A stretch of DNA of 64,000 bases from Methylophaga pinxianii (GTDB lineage: Bacteria; Pseudomonadota; Gammaproteobacteria; Nitrosococcales; Methylophagaceae): NCBI RefSeq assembly GCF_020447225.1, contig NZ_JAJAEO010000182.1, positions 18,126 to 82,125 on the forward strand, given 5' to 3'. Position numbers and translations under genes: made by a program. Positions 34,142-43,955 of the stretch are shown one piece after another. Each line of letters begins with the position of its first letter. Positions within the stretch are counted from its first letter, which is position 1. The notes under the pieces are model-generated. The model was not told the origin of the DNA, did not search any database, and was given only the letters and a program-made list of their open reading frames with translations.

Positions 34142-36295
34142 ATGATGAGTAAATACGGAATGACAATCACACGGCGACAATTCATGGCAGACCCGGATAA
34201 GAATTTATTTCAACGGTGGCGGTCAAGTCTGGCAATGCTCTCATTAATGCTTGTCAGTGGTCTTGCTTCAGCTAATGAATTGCAATCTCTCGATTATTCA
34301 GCACTTTCAGGTGACAAAGGTCTGGTGACACTGACTTTCTCGGAAGCCGTCGAAACACCAGAAAGTTTTGCCACCGATGAGCCCGCTCGCATCGTTCTTG
34401 ATTTTAGAGGTGTCAGCAATAAATTAAGTGAAACCACAAAACAGATAAACAGTGGGCAAACCCGTAGTATTGCTACCGTTGAAGCGGGTGAACGTACCCG
34501 TATGGTTATCAATTTATTACGCAAATTACCCTATCAGGTTGAAGTCGAAGGCAATGTGGTCAAGGTCATGTTAAATGACAATACGTCCGTCGTAAGCTCA
34601 ACACCAAGTACAACCTCCAGTGCGGCAGCCTCTACACAAGCTGGAAATTCAGTCCTGGATATTGATTTTCGCCGTGGCGAGCAAGGCGAAGCCAAGCTGA
34701 TGGTGAAGTTACGTAATGAAAATACCTCGCTTGATGTGCGTCGTGAGCGTGGCGATTTAGTGGTGGATTTACCCGGTGTTAATTTACCGGACAAATTGCA
34801 ACGTCGTTTGGATGTTATGGATTTTGCGACGCCGGTTAATTTGATTGACAGTACTCAAACGGCCGATGGCACCCGTCTGGTGTTAACAACCACTGGCAAA
34901 TTTGAACACCTGGCCTATCAATCTGGCGATATGCTGGTGGTCGAAGTTAAACCGGTAGCTGAACAAAGTACCGCTGATGCTGAAACCGAGTTTGGTTATG
35001 AAGGTGAGAAACTGTCATTAAATTTTCAGAATATTGAAGTGCGCGCTGTATTGCAGTTACTTGCTGATTTTAACGGGATGAATCTTGTCACCAGTGATAC
35101 TGTGACCGGGAATCTGACATTGCGGTTGAAAAATGTTCCTTGGGATCAGGCACTGGATATTATCCTGAAAACCAAAGGATTAGGCATGCGTCAGAGTGGC
35201 AATGTCATGCTGATTGCACCTGCAGCGGAAATTGCGGCTCGAGAAAAGCAGGAACTCGAGGCCAGAAAACAATTGGTTGAATTAGAGCCACTGTACTCAG
35301 AAATTTTTGAAGTCAACTTTGCCAAAGCGAGTGAATTGGCCCAGATTTTGACCACAACGCAGGGGCAAAGTACAGCCGGCAGCACCGCAGGGGGATTTCT
35401 TTCTGACCGTGGCAGCGTGGTGGTTGACCAACGTACGAACTCCCTATTACTCCGCGATACGGCAACAAATCTGGCGGATGTACGTAAGTTAATTGAGAAG
35501 CTGGATATCCCCGTGCGTCAGGTATTAATTGAATCCCGAATTGTTATAGCAAATAATGATTTTGCGAAAGAGCTGGGGGTGCGGTTTGGTTCTTCAGCTG
35601 AAAGCGGCACACTTGGCGCTGGCACATCAGGTACTCTTGAAGGGCTTCAGGTGCCAGCCAACAATTCAGATTCAGTGAGACCCACTAATTCAACAGGTGT
35701 CCGTGGCCAGGATTTAAATGTGAATTTACCGGTGGCGAATCCGGCAGGTACCATTGCTTTGGCTTTAGCGAAATTACCGTTGGGCGCCGTGCTGGAGTTG
35801 GAGTTATCAGCTATGCAGGAAGAGGGTAAGGGTGAAATTGTTTCCAGTCCTCGTGTAATTACTTCCAATCAGAAGCAGGCGACTATCGAGCAAGGTACAG
35901 AAATCCCGTATCAGGAAGCTTCATCAAGTGGCGCCACATCGGTTTCGTTTAAAGAAGCTTTACTTAAACTGGATGTCACCCCACAGATTACGCCCGATGA
36001 CCGTATTGTGATGGATCTGGAAGTCAATAAAGATGAAGTGGGTGAAATTTTCCTGGGTGTTCCCAGCATTGATACGCGGAGTGTTCGCACGCAGGTATTA
36101 GTGGATAATGGCGAAACTGTTGTACTGGGGGGGATATATGAACAAACCTCAACACAATCTTCCACTCGTGTTCCGTTTTTTGGTGATTTGCCCTATGTCG
36201 GGTTTTTGTTCAAAACCGATTTAAATGAAAATCGCCAACGTGAGTTGCTGGTGTTTGTGACACCCAAAATTATTAAGGAAGGTATGGATTATTAA
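34142..36295 (+). CDS. pilQ: Type IV pilus secretin PilQ
   Basis: 717 residues. The hydrophobic signal segment lies at about 29-44 and ends L-A-S-A, so either the signal peptide is unusually long or the true start is the ATG at codon 15. Two AMIN domains follow (about 48-150 and 170-275). Next come the secretin N0 part with S-L-N-F-Q-N-I-E-V-R-A-V-L-Q-L-L (292-307), an N1 domain, and the secretin core ending V-L-G-G-I-Y-E-Q ... P-F-F-G-D-L-P-Y-V-G-F-L-F-K and E-L-L-V-F-V-T-P-K-I-I. It forms the outer-membrane pore of the pilus. AAGGG precedes the start; a strong terminator follows. Confidence 0.96.
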   Translation: MMSKYGMTITRRQFMADPDKNLFQRWRSSLAMLSLMLVSGLASANELQSLDYSALSGDKGLVTLTFSEAVETPESFATDEPARIVLDFRGVSNKLSETTKQINSGQTRSIATVEAGERTRMVINLLRKLPYQVEVEGNVVKVMLNDNTSVVSSTPSTTSSAAASTQAGNSVLDIDFRRGEQGEAKLMVKLRNENTSLDVRRERGDLVVDLPGVNLPDKLQRRLDVMDFATPVNLIDSTQTADGTRLVLTTTGKFEHLAYQSGDMLVVEVKPVAEQSTADAETEFGYEGEKLSLNFQNIEVRAVLQLLADFNGMNLVTSDTVTGNLTLRLKNVPWDQALDIILKTKGLGMRQSGNVMLIAPAAEIAAREKQELEARKQLVELEPLYSEIFEVNFAKASELAQILTTTQGQSTAGSTAGGFLSDRGSVVVDQRTNSLLLRDTATNLADVRKLIEKLDIPVRQVLIESRIVIANNDFAKELGVRFGSSAESGTLGAGTSGTLEGLQVPANNSDSVRPTNSTGVRGQDLNVNLPVANPAGTIALALAKLPLGAVLELELSAMQEEGKGEIVSSPRVITSNQKQATIEQGTEIPYQEASSSGATSVSFKEALLKLDVTPQITPDDRIVMDLEVNKDEVGEIFLGVPSIDTRSVRTQVLVDNGETVVLGGIYEQTSTQSSTRVPFFGDLPYVGFLFKTDLNENRQRELLVFVTPKIIKEGMDY

Positions 36296-36316
36296 ATCCA
36301 GCTTTTTCGGTTAACA

Positions 36317-36360
36317 TAAAAAAACCGGATCGACTAAGGCCTGTCGATCCGGTTTTTTTT
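36317..36360 (+). terminator. Strong Rho-independent terminator after pilQ
   Basis: AAAACCGGATCGAC (to 36334) pairs perfectly with GTCGATCCGGTTTT (from 36343) around an 8-base loop, with eight T following. The A-run in front makes it work in both directions. It separates pilMNOPQ from aroK-aroB, although aroK starts only 29 bases later. Confidence 0.95.
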
Positions 36361-36388
36361 CATGATAAACAGTTGAGTCATAAGCCGC

Positions 36389-36922
36389 GTGATTTCAGGT
36401 AATATATTTCTGGTGGGACCGATGGGGTCAGGGAAGTCGACCATTGGTAGACAGCTAGCCAAAAAGTTGCATCTCAAGTTCTATGATAGTGATCGTGAGA
36501 TTGAAAAACGCACGGGCGTTTCCATTTCGTGGATTTTCGAAATGGAAGGTGAGGCGGGGTTCCGGGAGCGTGAGCAAAAAATTATTGATGAACTGACCGC
36601 AATGCAAAATATCGTGTTGGCGACCGGCGGGGGAGCGGTACTGGCCGAGGAAAACAGACGTAACCTGGCACGTGGTAAAGTTGTATATCTGGCCGCAACA
36701 GCAGAGCAGTTATACCGTCGTACCTCTCGAGATACCAGCCGCCCATTATTGCAAGTTGGTGATCGCCGTCAGCAAATTAAGCAACTTATGGCTCAACGCG
36801 ATCCCTTATATCGTGAGGTGGCGGATGTGGTTTTGCAAACGGGTGATCAATCTGTCACCCGAACTGTGAATGCCGTTATCAAACAACTACAACAATTAAA
36901 AACTAAAGATAGCGAACTATGA
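36389..36922 (+). CDS. aroK: Shikimate kinase
   Basis: 177 residues. Walker A is G-P-M-G-S-G-K-S-T (9-17). Shikimate-binding residues sit in D-S-D-R-E-I-E (33-39) and G-E-A-G-F-R-E-R-E near 54-62, and A-T-G-G-G-A-V near 78-84. It phosphorylates shikimate in chorismate synthesis. GTG start. Only 28 bases separate it from the terminator, so its promoter must overlap the terminator or lie inside pilQ, unless read-through supplies it. Overlaps aroB by 4 bases. Confidence 0.97.
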   Translation: MISGNIFLVGPMGSGKSTIGRQLAKKLHLKFYDSDREIEKRTGVSISWIFEMEGEAGFREREQKIIDELTAMQNIVLATGGGAVLAEENRRNLARGKVVYLAATAEQLYRRTSRDTSRPLLQVGDRRQQIKQLMAQRDPLYREVADVVLQTGDQSVTRTVNAVIKQLQQLKTKDSEL

Positions 36923-38007
36923 TGAATACACTCCAGGTTGCACTCGGTGAGCGCAGTTACCCTATTTATATCGGCGAGAATTTGCTTTCCGAAAGCAGCT
37001 TGTTTACAGCACATATTCGGGGCAAAGAAGTGCTGATCGTGACCAATGAAACAGTGGCGCCACTGTATCTAGAAACGGTAAAAGCAGCATTAAGTGATTA
37101 TCGCGTTGAAGTGTCGATTTTGCCGGATGGTGAGCAATATAAAACGCTGACCATCATGCAGCAGATTTTTGATCGCTTGTTAGAGTCCCGGTTATCACGT
37201 CAGGTCACCATTATTGCCTTGGGTGGAGGGGTTATTGGTGATATGGCAGGATTTGCAGCAGCTTGTTACCAACGGGGTGTACCATTTATCCAGGTTCCGA
37301 CCACATTGCTGTCACAGGTGGACTCTTCAGTGGGGGGGAAAACAGCGGTTAACCACCCATTAGGCAAAAATATGATAGGTGCGTTCTACCAACCGCAATG
37401 TGTGCTGGCAGATACCGCCACATTAAACACCCTGGACGATCGACAGTTCTCTTCCGGTCTGGCTGAAGTCATCAAGTATGGTTTGATTAATGATGCCGAG
37501 TTTTTTGAATGGCTGGAACAGAACATGGCCTTGCTGGTGGCACGGAACTCAGCGGCATTGGCACAGGCGATTGCTCGCTCCTGTCAGGATAAAGCCACAA
37601 TTGTGGCCGATGATGAAAGAGAACAAGGTGTCAGAGCTCTGCTAAACCTTGGCCATACCTTTGGTCATGCAATTGAAACGGGATCCGGGTATGGCAATTG
37701 TCTGCATGGAGAAGCCATTGCTATTGGTATGGTGATGGCAGCCGATCTGTCACAACGTATGGGGTGGCTCAGTGAAGATAAAGTCAATCGTATTCGTGAC
37801 ATTATGACAGCGGCAAATTTACCGATCACTGTCCCGGGTCAATTAAGCTCTGCAGACTTTATGGAGTTGATGGCGGTGGATAAAAAAGTTCAGGATGGAC
37901 AGATTCGTTTAGTGCTATTGCATGATATTGGTGAGGCGATTATTTCCGATGACTATGACAGTCATGCCTTGGCAACAACTTTGGCTAAATTTACTGTTGG
38001 AAATTGA
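36919..38007 (+). CDS. aroB: 3-dehydroquinate synthase
   Basis: 362 residues. NAD-binding [13 protein letters not shown] near 99-111, [19 protein letters not shown] near 122-140 and the zinc ligands E and H in N-L-G-H-T-F-G-H-A near 242-250 and H-G-E-A-I-A near 264-269 are all present. Second enzyme of the shikimate pathway. A start at codon 2 (also ATG) is equally possible. In methylotrophs chorismate also feeds PabB, whose gene lies nearby. Confidence 0.97.
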   Translation: MMNTLQVALGERSYPIYIGENLLSESSLFTAHIRGKEVLIVTNETVAPLYLETVKAALSDYRVEVSILPDGEQYKTLTIMQQIFDRLLESRLSRQVTIIALGGGVIGDMAGFAAACYQRGVPFIQVPTTLLSQVDSSVGGKTAVNHPLGKNMIGAFYQPQCVLADTATLNTLDDRQFSSGLAEVIKYGLINDAEFFEWLEQNMALLVARNSAALAQAIARSCQDKATIVADDEREQGVRALLNLGHTFGHAIETGSGYGNCLHGEAIAIGMVMAADLSQRMGWLSEDKVNRIRDIMTAANLPITVPGQLSSADFMELMAVDKKVQDGQIRLVLLHDIGEAIISDDYDSHALATTLAKFTVGN

Positions 38008-38015
38008 GTAATGTA

Positions 38016-39788
38016 ATGACTGCAGCGGCAGCAGAACCAAAATATATTTCAAGATTAGCCCTACAGGCGAATCCGTTTAGTGCTGAGGTTGGGGAAGACG
38101 GTCTATATTTGGGGCCGGAAATAAAACAGCGTCTTGATCTGGTTCTGCATTTACTTCGCGCCAGCGATAAAATTCCATTACTTTATGGCCCAATTGGACT
38201 GGGTAAAACTACTGCGCTAAAAGCTTTAATGCATTTGGGCGGTGATGATTTGCGTTTTTGTTTTATTCAGGCAGAAGCCTCATTGACCATTCAATTCTTG
38301 GTCAGTCGTTGTTTACAGTTTTTTGGTGCTCCGCAGGAAAGTACTTTGGGCAGTAACAACCTGCAACTGTTAAAGCAACGGTTACAACAACTTCAAGCCT
38401 TACATATACGACCCGTTTTGTTTATTGATGATGTCAGTAAACTGGCTGAACCTGTACGACAGCAAGTAACAGCATGGTTTGACTGGCAGCACGACGAAAA
38501 GTATCTGTGGCGTGCCGTACTGACAGATATCAAAGCTGATGCACTGGTGGTTGAGAATGACCGTATACAAGCTTTGATGCTTAGTCCCATTCCCCAGCAA
38601 GAAACAGCGGCATATTTACTGCAACGACTGCAAGGCGTGGGTTTCAATGGTGACAGCCCGTTTAATCAGAAAGCATTATTACGATTTCATCGTCAATCAG
38701 CCGGGATTCCAGCAAAATTAAATCATCTGGCACATCAATTTTTATTAGGGCAAGGCAAGCGCAATCCGTTTCAGGTTCCTGCTGTAAGTTTCAAACTGCC
38801 TGCCGTGCCCTTTAAATGGCATAAAGGGTTTGCATTCGTTCCGTTGGGCGTTTTATTAGCCTTGATTCTTGTGTATCAGCAACAGATCAATAACTGGTTT
38901 GTGGCCGATAAAAATGTCATAGAAGATGATGTTGTCAACATGGATAATCTAACGGAAGATTTACCTATGGTAATTGTGGATGAGCCGGAAGATTTCACCA
39001 GTGTGGCAGAAGCTGACCGTCAGGAGTTAGTGGAATTAGTCGAAGAGTTGGAACAGGATATTGCAGCTTCAGAACCCGGCATAGAAGTAGAGCAAGAGCC
39101 GGCTAGTGAAGCTGACTTATTGGTCAGTGAAGAGATAGAGGCAGAACAAGCTTCCATCATCGAATTAACATCAACCAACGATTCTGAAGCCGAACCAGCA
39201 ATTAATGATGCCAAAGTCAATGAATTATCCTTGCCGAGTGCGGTGACGAGCGAAGCTTCTTCAGGTGAAGAGACTGAAATGTCTGACGATTCAATCGAGG
39301 AGGGGGAAAACACAGTAGCAGAAACATCAAATGAGGATGATGTTACTCCGACTCCGACTCCGACTCCGACTCCGACTCCGACTCCGACTCCGACCCAAGA
39401 ACTCAAGCCTGTCGAGCTGATCTCACCAACCGACTCAGTGAAAACGCAGCCTAAATTAGAGGTTTTAGCAGATACAACATTGAAAGATAAAGACTGGGTT
39501 ATGCAACAGTCTGCCAAGGCCTTTACGTTCCAGTTAATGGGGACATGGGATAGGGACGAAGTCGACAGCTTTGTGAAAAAATATTCACTCACTGGCAATG
39601 TGGCGGTGTTCGAAAGTCTGCGAGAAGATAAAGTCTGGTATGCGTTGATTTATGGTGTCTACCCCTCAAAGCAGGTTGCAATAAGAGACAGCAAACAATG
39701 GGCGTCACCTTTAAACAAATTATCCCCATGGTTACGACGTTATGATGGGGTGCAAAAACAGATTATCGAAAAGGCACCAGATCGTTAA
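38016..39788 (+). CDS. DamX-like protein: AAA+ ATPase domain, membrane span, SPOR domain
   Basis: Start set at the ATG at 38016, a few codons inside the longest frame. The protein has 590 residues. An N-terminal AAA/ExeA-like ATPase covers about 15-235, with Walker A G-P-I-G-L-G-K-T (58-65) and V-L-F-I-D-D-V (Walker B, near 135). A membrane span lies at about 268-285. A long acidic periplasmic linker (290-480) includes eight T-P repeats near 444-459, and a C-terminal SPOR domain follows (about 505-575). SPOR domains bind denuded septal peptidoglycan, and DamX acts in cell division in E. coli. Position after aroB is the conserved one. The 3' end overlaps the convergent decarboxylase gene by 26 bp. 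Confidence 0.88.
   Translation: MTAAAAEPKYISRLALQANPFSAEVGEDGLYLGPEIKQRLDLVLHLLRASDKIPLLYGPIGLGKTTALKALMHLGGDDLRFCFIQAEASLTIQFLVSRCLQFFGAPQESTLGSNNLQLLKQRLQQLQALHIRPVLFIDDVSKLAEPVRQQVTAWFDWQHDEKYLWRAVLTDIKADALVVENDRIQALMLSPIPQQETAAYLLQRLQGVGFNGDSPFNQKALLRFHRQSAGIPAKLNHLAHQFLLGQGKRNPFQVPAVSFKLPAVPFKWHKGFAFVPLGVLLALILVYQQQINNWFVADKNVIEDDVVNMDNLTEDLPMVIVDEPEDFTSVAEADRQELVELVEELEQDIAASEPGIEVEQEPASEADLLVSEEIEAEQASIIELTSTNDSEAEPAINDAKVNELSLPSAVTSEASSGEETEMSDDSIEEGENTVAETSNEDDVTPTPTPTPTPTPTPTPTQELKPVELISPTDSVKTQPKLEVLADTTLKDKDWVMQQSAKAFTFQLMGTWDRDEVDSFVKKYSLTGNVAVFESLREDKVWYALIYGVYPSKQVAIRDSKQWASPLNKLSPWLRRYDGVQKQIIEKAPDR
39345..39392 (+). repeat. Hexanucleotide repeat ACTCCG x8
   Basis: Eight perfect ACTCCG units encode (Thr-Pro)8 in the acidic linker of the DamX-like protein. 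Because the unit is two codons long, changes in copy number would change linker length without shifting the frame. Confidence 0.95.
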
Positions 39789-40944
39789 TCAAGGCTTCAT
39801 GTCTTGTCGATGGGCTGGCAAATACGGCTCGGTAAACGCTGCGACCGGCAAGTTCAGTTATTGAAAAGATCCCGCTTTCAACCAAGCTGGATAAGTTTTT
39901 ATGTTGTGGGGCTTCAAAGCAAACAACACCGGTAGGGGAGTTTTGAACCCACCATCCTGACCACTCATTGAGCGCTTCAGCAAATTGTCCGGCTTGCTCA
40001 AGTTGTGTTTCAAGTTGATGGGCTAAACCGGTTTTTTCCAGAGTTTTGATGGTCAGCCAGAGTGGCAGCAAAAGTTCTGCACCGTAAGATCCCGTTAATG
40101 TATCACGCGGCGTATGAGCCAAATAATGTGCTGATACCGCACTGGCTTTTAGCGATTGCTGATACATCAATAATCCACATGGGCGTGGTTGACCTAAACT
40201 TTTATGTGGATCAAAACAGACCGAATCAGCTTGGCCTAACACTTTTGCTGTGAGTGGACTGTTATCGATCAAACTTAAAAATCCCCCCCAGGCAGCATCA
40301 ATATGCAACCAGCTCGCTGAGTGCTCAATTATTGCCTTGATAGCATTGATATCATCCAGCTGGCCACTACTGGTGGTTCCGGCTGTAGCGACAATCGCCA
40401 TGGGTGTTTTCTGACTACACGCACGTTTCAGTGCCTCAACATCCATCTGCTGAGACGAATTGGCTGGTATCAACTGTAACTGCAGGCCTAAAATGTCACA
40501 TGCCTTTGCTACCGAATAATGACAATATTCGTTGGCATATACCTGATTAGAAACGTTGCCGAATTTTTTACGGGCCTGCCACAGAGCATCAAGATTGCCA
40601 TAGCTGCCACCGTGTGTGGCATGGCCAGTTTTCTGGCCAAATAAGGGGCAGAAAAAATCAAAGATTGTTTTCTCAATCTGGTGAAGCTCCGGATAGAGTT
40701 CGACAGATAATAAATTACCTTGATGCAGGGCGGCTACAAGCTGGCCAAGCGCTGCTAGCTGGCTTACCGCTGGGGTCATGTGGGCTGCCCAGTTTGCCTG
40801 GCTATGACGCTTTCCTGTGCGCAACAAGCTATCAATATCTTCAGATATGGGATGCAGCTTATTAGTATCGATATCCATCTGCTGTAGATATTGACGCACT
40901 AAACCGGACAGGGAATCCATGGCATGCGATTTTGCCTGCCTCAT
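39763..40944 (-). CDS. PLP-dependent group II decarboxylase, MfnA-like
   Basis: 393 residues. The PLP lysine is in F-D-P-H-K-S-L-G-Q-P-R-P-C-G (near 265-278). A-T-A-G-T-T-S-S-G-Q-L-D-D near 207-219 and L-H-I-D-A-A-W-G-G-F near 236-245 (PLP-binding Asp) are typical of glutamate/tyrosine/aspartate decarboxylases of group II. T-H-G-G-S-Y-G-N near 109-116 holds substrate. In methanogens the homolog MfnA makes tyramine for methanofuran. Its place at the end of a run of methanofuran-type genes supports the same task here, but an aspartate or other amino acid decarboxylase cannot be excluded. ATG overlaps the upstream kinase stop (ATGA). Confidence 0.8.
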   Translation of the reverse strand: MRQAKSHAMDSLSGLVRQYLQQMDIDTNKLHPISEDIDSLLRTGKRHSQANWAAHMTPAVSQLAALGQLVAALHQGNLLSVELYPELHQIEKTIFDFFCPLFGQKTGHATHGGSYGNLDALWQARKKFGNVSNQVYANEYCHYSVAKACDILGLQLQLIPANSSQQMDVEALKRACSQKTPMAIVATAGTTSSGQLDDINAIKAIIEHSASWLHIDAAWGGFLSLIDNSPLTAKVLGQADSVCFDPHKSLGQPRPCGLLMYQQSLKASAVSAHYLAHTPRDTLTGSYGAELLLPLWLTIKTLEKTGLAHQLETQLEQAGQFAEALNEWSGWWVQNSPTGVVCFEAPQHKNLSSLVESGIFSITELAGRSVYRAVFASPSTRHEALINDLVPFR

Positions 40945-41516
40945 TTGAGCACAAGCCCGTTGTCAGGAAACTGGTTCGGGGTTTGATAATGAATCAACTG
41001 TGACGGTAAGGGCTTTCTTTTAAATAGAGAATTAAACCCCTGATCGATAATGCCTTTTTCAGTTAACACTGTGATATCACCCGTATTGGGATTAATACGT
41101 TTGATCAAGCTCAATCGACTGTTTGGAAGTTGCTGGGCAAACCATAAGGCGAGGCTATCAGAAGTGATATGCCAGCTTGGTATCAGTTCATCGACCTGCA
41201 GTAATTGAGCGTCTGGTAACCATATAGACATTTGGCAGGTATTGGAGACTTCGGCTGGCGTGTTAATCAAAACCGCGCTGGGTAACAAGGCATGTAACAT
41301 GATTCCATACTGGGCCATCGCCAGCAGTGCCATATGATGAGCATGTTGGTCATCAAATTTATGCCGGGATTGAGCCTCACGCACCGTATCGGCAAAAGGT
41401 CCACCACCCGGAACAATCACCACGGAATCATTCATTGCCGTGTCAGCCAGTAGTTTTAACCAGAACACGAGCTCAGCGGTCTCATACAGACTGCCGCCCA
41501 GTTTCACAATATGCAT
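40941..41516 (-). CDS. Amino-acid-kinase-fold protein, MfnE-like
   Basis: 191 residues, shorter than usual amino acid kinases. It has the phosphate-binding K-L-G-G-S-L (5-10), the V-I-V-P-G-G-G-P-F-A-D near 33-43 and a C-terminal D-S-L-A-L-W-F segment. COG2054-type kinases of methylotrophs and methanogens include MfnE, which phosphorylates (aminomethyl)furan methyl phosphate in methanofuran synthesis. That assignment here rests on length, motifs and the neighbours MfnD-, MfnF- and MfnA-like. Starts directly after the pabB stop and overlaps the decarboxylase by 4 bases. Confidence 0.78.
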   Translation of the reverse strand: MHIVKLGGSLYETAELVFWLKLLADTAMNDSVVIVPGGGPFADTVREAQSRHKFDDQHAHHMALLAMAQYGIMLHALLPSAVLINTPAEVSNTCQMSIWLPDAQLLQVDELIPSWHITSDSLALWFAQQLPNSRLSLIKRINPNTGDITVLTEKGIIDQGFNSLFKRKPLPSQLIHYQTPNQFPDNGLVLK

Positions 41517-42905
41517 TTAACGTAATGACTCCACCAGTCCCAGCATGGCGGCTGCTTTATCAGCCACTTCCTGATATTCGGCTTCCAGTTCAGAATCCGC
41601 CACAATTCCACCACCGGCCCAGAAACGCAGACGATTATCACTGAATACCAGTGTGCGGATTGTGATGTTGCTGTCCATATTGCCATCAAAGCCAATAAAA
41701 GCAATGCTGCCACAATAGACACCACGGCGTTGTGGTTCGAGTTCTTCAATGATTTCCATTGAACGCAACTTAGGGGCGCCGGTGATCGAGCCTCCTGGAA
41801 AACAGGCTCTTAACAGGCTGACAGCATCCTGATCTTCAGCCAGCGTCCCGGTGATGGTGCTGACCAGATGATGTACGGTTGCAAATGACTCCAGTGCAAA
41901 AGGAGAGGGCACAGATATGGAACCTGGCGCGCAGACCTTACCCAAATCATTGCGCAGCAAATCAACAATCATCACATTTTCAGCGCGGTCTTTGAGGCTG
42001 TCCTGTAATTGTCGGGCGAGTAACTGGTCCCGCTCGGCATTCTGTAAATCCCGTGGACGGGTACCTTTAATGGGTTTGGTTTCCACCCGATTGTTTCTGA
42101 CGCGTAATAATCTTTCCGGTGATGAACTTAATACTGCCGCCTGAGGCGTTGTTAAAAAGGCTGAAAAAGGTGCGGCATTCTGCTTTCGTAACTGCTGATA
42201 GGCAATCCATGGATCGCCTTCAGCATTTACTTCGTAACGCTTGGCCAGATTAACCTGATAACAGTCGCCCTCGGTAATATAAGTTTTTATTTTCTCAAAT
42301 GCTTTTTGATAGGCGGGTTGATCCATATTGCAATGTAGTTCGCCAGTCACTTTAAAGCTTGCGGAGTCATCTGTTGGAATCTGCTGCAGCCGGTCGAGTA
42401 AATCTGACCATTGCTGAATGGTGAAGGGATCAACAGCATAACTGACCAGCCAGCAGCGCTGTTGTTGGTGATCGTTAATAATTGCCCAGTCATAAACACC
42501 GACGGCCATTTCCGGTATTTGTTCTGAATCTATCGCCAAACTGGGCAGGTTTTCTATTCTGCGACCAAGGTCATAGCTGAAATATCCAATGGCACCACCA
42601 CAAAAGGGCAGATCAGTTGATTGTTGAGCGTATTGTTTCAAAACATTCTGCAGCAACCCAAAAGGATCATCAGCCGAACTCAGGCTTTTGCTAGAACGAT
42701 AGTCAATCCTCGTCGCCTGACCGGTTGTCTGCAAGGTAATAAAAGGATCGGCCGCCATGATATCGAAGCGGGCATTATCGCCTTCGGTAATGGCACTATC
42801 CAGAAAAACAGCCCACGGCAGATCGCGAATAGCAGCAAACAGAGTGGCACTGTCTACTTGATAAGGAAGCTCAGCACGTAAAGGCGGGAGTTGAGATGTC
42901 ATCAC
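41517..42905 (-). CDS. pabB: Aminodeoxychorismate synthase component I
   Basis: 462 residues, with the N-terminal domain and the chorismate-binding domain. P-E-R-L-L-R near 269, K-P-I-K-G-T-R-P-R near 284-292 and F-P-G-G-S-I-T-G-A-P-K near 377-387 are present. P-I-K-G-T, with Lys at this position, is the PabB signature (anthranilate synthase has P-I-A-G-T), so it makes aminodeoxychorismate for 4-aminobenzoate. Its place inside the C1 cofactor operon suggests it supplies pABA for methanopterin as well as folate. GTG at 42905 is immediately followed by an ATG codon; either may start. Confidence 0.9.
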   Translation of the reverse strand: MMTSQLPPLRAELPYQVDSATLFAAIRDLPWAVFLDSAITEGDNARFDIMAADPFITLQTTGQATRIDYRSSKSLSSADDPFGLLQNVLKQYAQQSTDLPFCGGAIGYFSYDLGRRIENLPSLAIDSEQIPEMAVGVYDWAIINDHQQQRCWLVSYAVDPFTIQQWSDLLDRLQQIPTDDSASFKVTGELHCNMDQPAYQKAFEKIKTYITEGDCYQVNLAKRYEVNAEGDPWIAYQQLRKQNAAPFSAFLTTPQAAVLSSSPERLLRVRNNRVETKPIKGTRPRDLQNAERDQLLARQLQDSLKDRAENVMIVDLLRNDLGKVCAPGSISVPSPFALESFATVHHLVSTITGTLAEDQDAVSLLRACFPGGSITGAPKLRSMEIIEELEPQRRGVYCGSIAFIGFDGNMDSNITIRTLVFSDNRLRFWAGGGIVADSELEAEYQEVADKAAAMLGLVESLR

Positions 42906-42911
42906 AATATT

Positions 42912-43955
42912 TTACGTGAACTGCCTCTGGGCTAGAAGGGCAAGTGCACTGGCTGGCGCATAGCCCGCAGCGATTTCATCTCCATCAAGCAGACTATTGA
43001 AATCAACATAGGGACGTTGCAAACGCTCTGCGATCTGTTCAGTGATAAACCGCCCAACACCCGCGCCGATAATTGGTGCTTGCTGATCCAGATCAGCATG
43101 AGCTGATAATACCTGCAAACAGGCATTATGAATCTGCTGGATTTGCTGTTCAGCAAACCATATTGCGACATTCTGCCAGTCTGCAGAAGAAAACAAATTG
43201 GCATCGGTTCCCAGCATTCGAGCCAATCTGCGTTGGCAGTTTTCGGTTTGCCAATCATTGCCATCGGCACTGCTATCATTAATCTGTGTGGCACTGATTT
43301 TATCCAGTAGGCGCCAGCAATCTCCAATGGTCGCAAATAATTCAGCCGTTATGGTTTGCCACTCTCCACGAAACGGCAGCTTCTGCCCGATAGCCATCAA
43401 AGGGGTACGGATAACACCGGTATACAGTAACTCACCACTTTTTAACCGGCCTTGATCATCATAGGCGGTCAACTGGGGTTTGGAATAATTCAGCGTGATA
43501 ATATCCGTGGTGGTACTGCCACAATCAATCAGTAGTGCTGCGGGATAATCTGCAGCGGCTAATTGGGCACTGGCCAGCCAATTCATAGAAGCTACTTTAT
43601 CCCATTGCGTGCGAGCTTCATCCTGGCTTAACCAGCCATTTTTGCTAAAGACAGAGACCCGATCGGTTGGAAAGTATTCAGAAATACAAGCCAGGATTTC
43701 AGAGACACCGGATGCTCTGTCAGCAAAACAATCCGCCAGCTCTCCTGTCATGGTAACGAGTTGCTGATCCAGTTCATTGTTAAGCGTATCAATTGCCAGA
43801 CGGATAGCCTTGCGCAGGGCTTCCTTACCTCGCCATAGCGGGCAGGGCAGTTCAATTGCCTGTAGCAGTTCCCCTTGATTATTACAGCGGACCACCTTCA
43901 AATGTGCTCCACCAATATCCCAACCAGTAAAACAGCCTTTTTCTTGTCTATGCAT
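42912..43955 (-). CDS. Hydantoinase-A-fold H4MPT-linked C1 pathway protein, MfnF-like
   Basis: Start set at M-H-R-Q-E-K-G-C-F-T-G-W-D-I-G-G-A-H-L-K (43955), overlapping the upstream stop by 8 bases; the longer frame reads back into that gene. The protein has 347 residues. The phosphate loop G-W-D-I-G-G-A-H-L-K-V-V and I-D-C-G-S-T-T-T-D-I-I (near 135-145) show the ASKHA/hydantoinase A fold. This is the family known as 'probable H4MPT-linked C1 transfer pathway protein'. In methanogens its member MfnF joins the furan and tyramine-glutamate parts of methanofuran. In bacteria the family occurs only with the H4MPT pathway as far as I know. Confidence 0.85.
   Translation of the reverse strand: MHRQEKGCFTGWDIGGAHLKVVRCNNQGELLQAIELPCPLWRGKEALRKAIRLAIDTLNNELDQQLVTMTGELADCFADRASGVSEILACISEYFPTDRVSVFSKNGWLSQDEARTQWDKVASMNWLASAQLAAADYPAALLIDCGSTTTDIITLNYSKPQLTAYDDQGRLKSGELLYTGVIRTPLMAIGQKLPFRGEWQTITAELFATIGDCWRLLDKISATQINDSSADGNDWQTENCQRRLARMLGTDANLFSSADWQNVAIWFAEQQIQQIHNACLQVLSAHADLDQQAPIIGAGVGRFITEQIAERLQRPYVDFNSLLDGDEIAAGYAPASALALLAQRQFT

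Noticed and set aside
34169-34200. Twin-arginine signal in PilQ (T-R-R-Q-F-M)
   Set aside because: The hydrophobic segment begins about 15 residues later, secretins use Sec, and the true start may lie at the Met just after the two arginines.
39020-39598. 192-codon frame opposite the DamX-like gene
   Set aside because: It is Ser/Thr/Val-rich and mirrors the acidic linker and the T-P repeat of the real gene, so it is an antisense shadow.
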